NCBI GenBank assembly: GCA_008932955.1
Contig: WBXE01000076.1
Span: 1 to 10,465, forward strand
Source of the DNA: Verrucomicrobiota bacterium
GTDB lineage: Bacteria > Verrucomicrobiota > Verrucomicrobiia > Verrucomicrobiales > Akkermansiaceae
Direction of reading: 5' to 3'
Length of the DNA stretch: 10,465 nucleotides
Below the pieces are notes generated by a model. It saw nothing but the letters and a program-made list of their open reading frames with translations, made no database searches and was not told the origin of the DNA. Position numbers and translations under genes: made by a program. Within the stretch, counting starts at the first letter, position 1, and each line of letters starts with the position of its first letter. Shown in pieces: positions 5,381 through 10,465 of this stretch.

Positions 5381-5492
5381 AGCAGGCTGGGCTTGAAAGT
5401 GGCCCGAAGATAGTGCATGGGTGGGGCCGTCCTGCACGCCGCACTGGCAGCACCGCCGACCACAAAACCCACATCCGCCACCTAACATATTA

Positions 5493-7523
5493 ATGAAACT
5501 CCCATTCCATCTGGCCGCCGCAGCCACCACCATCCTGCTCGCGGCGAGCGTCATGGCCCAGTCCGATACGTCCACCAGCGCGCCACGCTTCGGCACCTGG
5601 GGTTTTGATCTATCTGGCAAGGATGGCTCCGTGAAGCCGGGCGATGATTTTTTCAAATTTGCCAATGGCGGGTATCTGGAGCGGACGCGGATACCGGAGG
5701 ATTTGGTGCGCTTCGGCAATTTTGATGTGCTGACCATTTTGTCGGAAAACCGGGTGCATGAGATTCTGGACGAGGCGCTGCGCCAACCGACGGAGGCCAC
5801 CGCCAAAATCAGCGGCTTTTATGCCGCCTTTATGGACGAGGCCAAGGTGGAGCAACTCGGTGCCCAGCCGCTGGCTGCGGAGTTGGCCAAGGTCAAGGCC
5901 GCTGCCTCGCGGGAGCAACTGGCCGCCATGATGGGCAATCCGGCCAGCATGTGCCGCAGTCTGTTTGGTCCGGGCATCAGTGCCGACGCCAAAGACCCGT
6001 CGCGCTACGCGGTATACATCGGTTCCGGCGGCCTCGGCATGCCGGACAAGGACTATTACCTCAAGCCGGCGTTCGCCGAAACCAAGGCGAAGTATCTGAC
6101 CTATGTGAAGGATTTGCTGGAGTTGATCGGCTGGGACTCCCCCTCCGCCGCCGCCAGCCAAATCGTAGCCTTCGAGACCCGCCTCGCTGAGGCCAGTTGG
6201 GAGCGCGCCGAACTCCGCGACCGCGACAAAACTTATAACCCAATGACCCCCGCTGAACTGGCAGCTTACGCACCCGGCTTTGATTTCGCAGGGTTGTTAG
6301 ATTCGCGCGGTCTCGCCAAGCTGCCAAAGCTCATCGTCGATGACAACACGGCCTTTCCCAAAAAGTCGGCAATTTTTGCCGCCACACCGCTCGCGACGCT
6401 GCAGGCGTGGATGGCCTTTGGCATCGCCGATACTGCGGCACCCTATCTATCCAAGGCCTTGGTGGCTGCCAACTTCGGCTTTCACGCCAAAACCCTCTCC
6501 GGCCAGCCCGCACAACGGGCCCGCTGGAAACGCGGCGTGATGCTCGTCAACGAGGCCCTCGGTGAGGCCGTCGGCCAAATCTATGTGGCCCGGTATTTTC
6601 CCGCCGCCTCCAAGCGCCAGATGTTAGAATTGGTCAATAACGTCAGAACCGTACTCGCCGAGCGCATCAACCGGCTCGACTGGATGGGTGAGGCAACCAA
6701 AATGGCCGCCCAACAAAAATTGGCGAGTTTCACGGTGAAAATCGGCTATCCGGATGAGTGGCGGGATTATTCAAAGCTCGTTGTTGTGCCCGACGATCTT
6801 TATGGCAACCTCATCCGCTCCGGCCAATTCAGCTGGCAACGCGAACTGGATCGCTTAGACAAACCAGTAGACCGCAAGGAATGGGGGATGCCGCCGCAAA
6901 AGGTCAACGCCTACTATAACCCCTCATTTAACGAGATCGTATTTCCTGCGGCCATCCTGCAGCCGCCGTTTTTTGATCCGCAGGCTGATCCGGCGGTCAA
7001 CTACGGCGGCATCGGTGGCGTTATCGCGCATGAAATCAGCCACGGCTTCGACGATCAGGGGCGCAAGTCCAATGGCGATGGTGTGCTCAAGGATTGGTGG
7101 ACGAGCGCGGATTCTGACAATTTCAACGCAAGGGCCGAGCGCCTCGGCTCCCAATATGAGAGCATCGAGATTATGCCCGGCGAACACATCAACGGCAAAC
7201 TCACCATGGGCGAAAACATCGGCGATATGGGCGGCCTGACCCTCGCGCTCGATGCCTATCAAGCATCCCTGCACGGCGCCCCGGCTCCGGTGTTAGACGG
7301 AGTGACCGGCGTGCAGCGCGTGTTTTTTGGTTGGGCCCAAGTCTGGCGCCAGAAAAGCCGCGATGAGGCCCTGCGCAAACAAATTCACACCGACCCGCAT
7401 TCGCCGGCCGCAGCGCGGGTCAACGGTGTGCTGCGCAACATTGACGCTTGGTATTCCGCGTTTAACGTCCAGCCCGGCGACAAACTCTATGTGAAACCCG
7501 CAGACCGGGTGCACATCTGGTGA
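5493..7523 (+). CDS. Secreted M13-family (neprilysin/PepO-like) zinc metallopeptidase
   Basis: This 676-residue zinc endopeptidase of family M13 probably acts on peptides outside the cytoplasm. A signal peptide is clear: MKLPFHLAAAATTILLAASVMAQ, with a likely cut after AQ (23). There is no lipobox. The M13 N-terminal domain starts at VKPGDDFFKFANGGYL (48-62). NAYYNP is at 472-477, the zinc site HEISH has H513, E514 and H517, and ENIGDMGG supplies the third ligand E574 and D578. HSPAAARVNG (636-645) holds the substrate-binding His and Arg, and the protein ends in the family-typical RVHIW. The ATG at 5493 is preferred because the upstream in-frame ATG at 5421 would add 24 residues and bury the signal peptide. 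No Shine-Dalgarno sequence is seen; TAACAT (5483-5488) could be a -10. The gene is intact and normal in length. Confidence 0.95.
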   Translation: MKLPFHLAAAATTILLAASVMAQSDTSTSAPRFGTWGFDLSGKDGSVKPGDDFFKFANGGYLERTRIPEDLVRFGNFDVLTILSENRVHEILDEALRQPTEATAKISGFYAAFMDEAKVEQLGAQPLAAELAKVKAAASREQLAAMMGNPASMCRSLFGPGISADAKDPSRYAVYIGSGGLGMPDKDYYLKPAFAETKAKYLTYVKDLLELIGWDSPSAAASQIVAFETRLAEASWERAELRDRDKTYNPMTPAELAAYAPGFDFAGLLDSRGLAKLPKLIVDDNTAFPKKSAIFAATPLATLQAWMAFGIADTAAPYLSKALVAANFGFHAKTLSGQPAQRARWKRGVMLVNEALGEAVGQIYVARYFPAASKRQMLELVNNVRTVLAERINRLDWMGEATKMAAQQKLASFTVKIGYPDEWRDYSKLVVVPDDLYGNLIRSGQFSWQRELDRLDKPVDRKEWGMPPQKVNAYYNPSFNEIVFPAAILQPPFFDPQADPAVNYGGIGGVIAHEISHGFDDQGRKSNGDGVLKDWWTSADSDNFNARAERLGSQYESIEIMPGEHINGKLTMGENIGDMGGLTLALDAYQASLHGAPAPVLDGVTGVQRVFFGWAQVWRQKSRDEALRKQIHTDPHSPAAARVNGVLRNIDAWYSAFNVQPGDKLYVKPADRVHIW

Positions 7524-7551
7524 TGCGGCGATGCCCCAAACTGCGGCATCA
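7521..7551. terminator. Convergent-gene inverted repeat
   Basis: TGATGC (7521-7526) pairs with GCATCA (7546-7551), and GATGCC (7530-7535) can pair instead with GGCATC (7545-7550). The structure covers the stop codons of the M13 gene and the acyltransferase gene, which end 25 bases apart facing each other. It could stop transcription from both sides, but no T tract follows on either strand, so this remains a candidate. Confidence 0.35.
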
Positions 7552-8274
7552 CTCCCAATCATCCACCCCGGCGAGGAGGACCGCTTCGATGCGTTGGCGT
7601 TCCACTTCAAACGCCGCCGCATCGGCGGCTGGCAACACCGTGAGCGCTTGATCGAAGACGACGTAAACCCGGCTGAACGGCTTGGGGATAACAAAGCGAT
7701 CCCAAGTTTTCAAGCGCCACGCGGCCTCACAGCGCACGTGGATGGGAATAATCGGGGTGTGGGTGGCCTCCGCAATTTTTACCAAGCCCGGATGAAATAC
7801 ATAGCGCGGACCGCGCGGACCGTCCGGCGTCACACACACGTCGCAGCCGTCGCGAATCGCCTGCTTCATGCCAACGAGCGCCGCGACCGCCCGCCGCGAT
7901 GACGACCCGCGAACGGCGCGAAACCCGAACACCGCCATCGCCCTAGCGACCATCGCTCCATCATTGCTGGCACTGGTGAGCACCACGGATTTGCGCGAGT
8001 GACCGCAGAGGATGCGCCATGCCGCCGGCACGGTGAAAAACCGGTTGTGCCACAGCGCATAGATCACCGGTGCGGGATACTTGCCGGGTTGGCCGATGCC
8101 GCAGCGGTCATCGATGTGAAAACGCAGCGTTAGGGCGCAGAGCTTCATCAACCATCCGATCAGGGTGCCCGCTACGATGGCCTGGCGGTTTTCGCGGATT
8201 TCATGGCGCTTGAGCGACGTGCCGACCTTCGTCTGCGCGTCGTGTTTGCTATCGCTTTGTCGCTGGTCGCTCAT
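7549..8274 (-). CDS. DUF374-type lysophospholipid acyltransferase family protein
   Basis: This 241-residue protein of the DUF374/LPLAT-like family is thought to transfer acyl chains to lipid substrates at the inner membrane; some relatives act on lipid A precursors. A hydrophobic segment, AIVAGTLIGWLMKLCALTL (about 32-50), probably anchors it. The family motifs are ALWHNRFF (73-80), SASNDGAMVARAMAVFGF (101-118), RGSSSRRAVAAL (122-133) and TPDGPRGPR (149-157), then a PIIPIHV strand (174-180). The start at 8274 (MSDQRQ) is preferred: the frame stays open for another 90 codons upstream, but that stretch is Arg/Cys/Pro-rich, crosses palindromes and simple repeats, and lies outside the family. The substrate cannot be told from the sequence. 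Confidence 0.86.
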   Translation of the reverse strand: MSDQRQSDSKHDAQTKVGTSLKRHEIRENRQAIVAGTLIGWLMKLCALTLRFHIDDRCGIGQPGKYPAPVIYALWHNRFFTVPAAWRILCGHSRKSVVLTSASNDGAMVARAMAVFGFRAVRGSSSRRAVAALVGMKQAIRDGCDVCVTPDGPRGPRYVFHPGLVKIAEATHTPIIPIHVRCEAAWRLKTWDRFVIPKPFSRVYVVFDQALTVLPAADAAAFEVERQRIEAVLLAGVDDWE

Positions 8275-8716
8275 GCTTGCCAATATCCCTGCCTGCCGCC
8301 GCAGCGTTCTCCTCATCGCTCGGCCGCAGCACCGCAACATCCTTGGCGGAAAACCCAGCTTTGGCAAGCATCCCGTCGCCACTGGGCCTTGCCTCAAGGA
8401 GAGGCGGCATCCGGCCGCCTTGGCCCATGGAGGGGTCAAGCCCCCCCGCTGCTTCCGCCGAAAACCGGAACTAACACCCTCCAATGAGCATAAAAACCAC
8501 GGATTACACCGATTACACTTTTTTTTGGATTTGAATCCTCTCACCCCTTACGTTAAAGATTTTCCAGACGCTCCCGATGATCATCCGTAAAATCATTCGA
8601 CCCAGCCCACGCCGACGTCCATAGCTTACCTAACATAAAGCCATGGCCAACTTCGGTTTTCGGACTGAATAAACCGCCTCTGGATTCCGTCCCACATACC
8701 AGCCCCCCTCGCCACC
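8275..8716. other. Gene-free divergent gap with repeat-like motifs
   Basis: No convincing gene lies here. AGGCGGC/GCCGCCT (8402-8408 and 8414-8420) forms a 7-bp hairpin resembling a REP palindrome. At 8502-8519 two 9-base units, GATTACACC and GATTACACT, are followed by a run of eight T. ACCTAACATA (8628-8637) also occurs at 5480-5489, just before the M13 gene, and could hold a TAACAT -10 for the lipoprotein gene. A 9-codon open frame from 8642 is too short to support. Promoters for both flanking genes must be here, but none stands out. Confidence 0.55.
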
Positions 8717-10465
8717 ATGAAACGCAACTCCCTGCTGTTGCTCGCGCTGCCAGCTATCCTCGTTCTCGCCGCTTGCGACAAAACCAACCCCGCCGTCGAA
8801 AAAAAACTCGCCGAGTTGGAACGCCAAAACCGTGAGACCGTCGAACAAAAACACCAACTCGAACGCCAACTCGCCGATCAACAACTCGCCAGCGAACGCG
8901 ATGCCATCGAACGGGAACGCAACCGCATCGACGACGAACGCGCTGCCTTGGACCAAGCACAAGACGCTGAGTCCGCCGCCAAACAGGAGGCTCTCGCCGC
9001 CCGCGAGCAGACCCTCGCCAAACGCGAGCGCAGCCTCGAAGACATCGAATCCGCCGCCGAGAGTAAACAACAAACCCTGGATCAGCGCGACTCCGCCCTC
9101 AGCGGCCGCGAACTCGAAGCCGCCGGCCGCGAAGCCATCGCCGAACCCACCGCTCCTCCCGCCAACGGCCAACCCGTCGCCGACTATGGCACGTTTTATG
9201 ATTCACTTGGCGCTTATGGATCTTGGTTCGAAACCCCGGCCTACGGCTACGTGTGGCAACCCGCCGTCGTGCGCAGCGCAGGCTGGCGGCCCTATGTGGA
9301 TGGACGCTGGGTGTGTACTAACCAAGGTTGGACCTGGCTATCTAACGAGCCATTCGGCTGGGCCTGCTACCATTACGGCCGCTGGGCCTTGCTCCACGAG
9401 CGCGGCTGGATTTGGGTACCCGGGGATCAATGGGCACCGGCCTGGGTCTGCTGGCGGGGCAGTAACACACATATCGGCTGGGCTCCACTGCCTCCCGAAA
9501 CCCTCGGCTGGCGCGATTGCACTTGGGATAGCTCGGTCGAGGTGCGCTTCGGCATCGCTGCCGGCTGGTTTAATTTCGTGGAGATCAATCATTTCTCCAG
9601 CCTGCTGCGCCGCCACTGCCTTCCCATCGTGTTAAACAGCATCAGTTGGCAGCAGACCTCCAATATCACCCAAATCCATTGCCATGAAGGCAACGTGTTC
9701 GTCGGTGGCCCTGCCTATCAAGAAATTAGCCGCTCACTGGGCCGGCCAGCGCCGTACTATCAGCTCAACCTGAACCGCGGGCAGCAACCCGGCCACGACC
9801 CGCTGGCGCTGCGCCCGCAACGATCAGGTCACCAGCTCAACATGGCAGCACCCGCCATCCACGCCGAGTGGAACGCCGCGCTGCGCCCCACCCGCGTCCG
9901 CGGTCAACTTGAAAACACCGTCATTCAGCGACCCGCACCGCTGGTTCCAGAGGTCGCCGAGCACTTCCGCCAGCACCGCGAGCAAGACCAGCGGCAAGCC
10001 GATCAGGCGCTGACCCAGCTTGGCGGCCGACCGGCCTTCAACCAACGTCGCGCCCAAGTTTTGGAAACCAATCAACGCGAAACCGCTGCGCTGGAAGCCC
10101 AGCGCAAGCACGCGCTGGAAGCGCCCTCCCAGCACCAAGCCGCCACCGTTCCCATGGCACCTGAGCTGCCAAAGCATCCGGCCCGGACCGACCCCGATGC
10201 CACGCGCCAAGCCGCCGATCAGCCGGCTGTAGGGCCTAAGCCCGGACAACCCGCCCGCAAGCCGGAGGTTCCTGCGCAACCCGGTGTTGAACCCGCCACG
10301 GGTCCTGCTGCCGCTATCACTCCTCCAGATGCTCCGAAGCATCCGGCCCGGACCGACCCCGCTGCCACGCGCCAAGCCGCCGATCAGCCGGCTGTAGGGC
10401 CTAAGCCCGGACAACCCGCCCGCAAGCCGGAGGTTCCTGCGCAACCCGGTGTTGAACTCGCCACG
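8717..10465 (+). CDS. Large lipoprotein with coiled coil and DUF6600-like domain (3' end outside window)
   Basis: The frame opens at ATG 8717 and runs without a stop to the window end (583 codons seen). Residues 1-20 are a lipoprotein signal peptide, LLLLALPAILVLAAC, with lipid-bearing C20 followed by Asp. Residues 25-140 are Glu/Arg/Gln/Ala-rich heptads, a likely coiled coil. Residues 158-260 are dense in Trp, Tyr and Gly (YGSWF, YGYVWQP, WRPYVDGRWV, GWTWLSNEPFGWACYHYGRW, WVPGDQWAPAWVCWR, IGWAPLPP), which matches the DUF6600 pattern of exported proteins. Residues 412-470 are again Gln/Arg/Glu-rich, and from 486 a Pro/Ala-rich repeat starts. Function is unknown; an envelope or surface structural role is likely. 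There is no Shine-Dalgarno sequence. The next in-frame stop lies beyond the window. Confidence 0.88.
   Translation, partial: MKRNSLLLLALPAILVLAACDKTNPAVEKKLAELERQNRETVEQKHQLERQLADQQLASERDAIERERNRIDDERAALDQAQDAESAAKQEALAAREQTLAKRERSLEDIESAAESKQQTLDQRDSALSGRELEAAGREAIAEPTAPPANGQPVADYGTFYDSLGAYGSWFETPAYGYVWQPAVVRSAGWRPYVDGRWVCTNQGWTWLSNEPFGWACYHYGRWALLHERGWIWVPGDQWAPAWVCWRGSNTHIGWAPLPPETLGWRDCTWDSSVEVRFGIAAGWFNFVEINHFSSLLRRHCLPIVLNSISWQQTSNITQIHCHEGNVFVGGPAYQEISRSLGRPAPYYQLNLNRGQQPGHDPLALRPQRSGHQLNMAAPAIHAEWNAALRPTRVRGQLENTVIQRPAPLVPEVAEHFRQHREQDQRQADQALTQLGGRPAFNQRRAQVLETNQRETAALEAQRKHALEAPSQHQAATVPMAPELPKHPARTDPDATRQAADQPAVGPKPGQPARKPEVPAQPGVEPATGPAAAITPPDAPKHPARTDPAATRQAADQPAVGPKPGQPARKPEVPAQPGVELAT
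10172..10465 (+). repeat. 165-bp (55-codon) tandem repeat inside the lipoprotein gene
   Basis: Unit 1 spans 10172-10336; unit 2 starts at 10337 and is cut by the window end after 129 bases. Over those 129 bases only two differ: Asp to Ala near the start, and Pro to Leu near the end. The encoded repeat begins KHPARTDP and is rich in Pro, Ala and Gln. Identity at silent sites points to recent duplication or gene conversion. More units may follow. Confidence 0.93.

Noticed and set aside
4341..5396. 351-codon plus-strand open frame over the menD 5' half and the repeat gap
   Set aside because: It is antisense to conserved MenD motifs, and its C-terminal part is the translated 27-bp repeat (HDDSKVVAP units).
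5421..5492. Upstream ATG for the M13 peptidase
   Set aside because: It would place 24 Pro/His-rich residues ahead of a clear signal peptide.
8711..8720. GCCACCATGA around the lipoprotein start looks like a eukaryotic Kozak site
   Set aside because: It is a chance match; the gene context and lipobox are bacterial.
8630..9172. 180-codon minus-strand Gly/Phe-rich open frame
   Set aside because: It is antisense to the lipoprotein coiled coil; the composition is explained by the complement of Glu/Arg/Ala codons.
8832..9635. 267-codon plus-strand open frame in another frame
   Set aside because: It lies inside the lipoprotein gene, whose frame has the signal peptide and the DUF6600-like pattern; the alternative is low-complexity Pro/Asn/Ser-rich.
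9824..10444. 206-codon minus-strand open frame with a repeated LRLAGGLSGLRPYSRLIGG peptide
   Set aside because: It is the antisense reading of the 165-bp repeat in the lipoprotein gene.

Overview
The window is GC-rich bacterial DNA with mostly conventional genes separated by repeat-laden intergenic gaps. The mix suggests Verrucomicrobiota or a neighbouring PVC-type lineage: a DUF6600-type lipoprotein, a DUF374-type acyltransferase, an M13 peptidase, few Shine-Dalgarno sites and many dispersed palindromes. This is inference from style and gene content; no rRNA or other taxonomic marker is present.

Layout, left to right. (1) The 3' end of a plus-strand gene, probably amidophosphoribosyltransferase (purF). 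(2) A convergent gap holding an inverted pair of REP-like palindromes. (3) A minus-strand cluster parD-parE-rlmN, in which both junctions are 4-base ATGA overlaps, so a toxin-antitoxin pair sits at the head of a 23S rRNA methyltransferase gene. (4) A 297-bp duplicated 3' end of menD (2036-2332). (5) A plus-strand vapBC-type toxin-antitoxin pair (2518-3182) with a strong, apparently leaderless promoter. (6) Full-length menD (3393-4967, minus), whose own 3' end (3405-3701) is the other copy of the repeat. The vapBC module therefore lies between two direct repeats of the menD 3' end. menD is also bracketed by an inverted pair of a two-hairpin element of about 110 bp. (7) A gap of about 525 bp (4968-5492) with a threefold 27-bp palindromic array, a heptanucleotide array and a 23-bp repeat. 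(8) A secreted M13 metallopeptidase (5493-7523, plus). (9) A convergent lysophospholipid acyltransferase (7549-8274, minus). (10) A repeat-bearing gap. (11) A long plus-strand lipoprotein gene (8717 to beyond the end) with a coiled coil, a DUF6600-like Trp/Tyr/Gly-rich domain and a nearly perfect 55-residue repeat at the visible C-terminal end.

The main story is the 1.9-5.2 kb accessory pocket. Two toxin-antitoxin modules flank a menD 3'-end remnant; direct repeats could excise vapBC and leave menD intact; inverted repeats surround menD. The remaining genes look like ordinary housekeeping or envelope functions: menaquinone synthesis, rRNA modification, envelope proteolysis, lipid acylation and a surface lipoprotein. 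No rRNA, tRNA, CRISPR array or transposase gene was seen.
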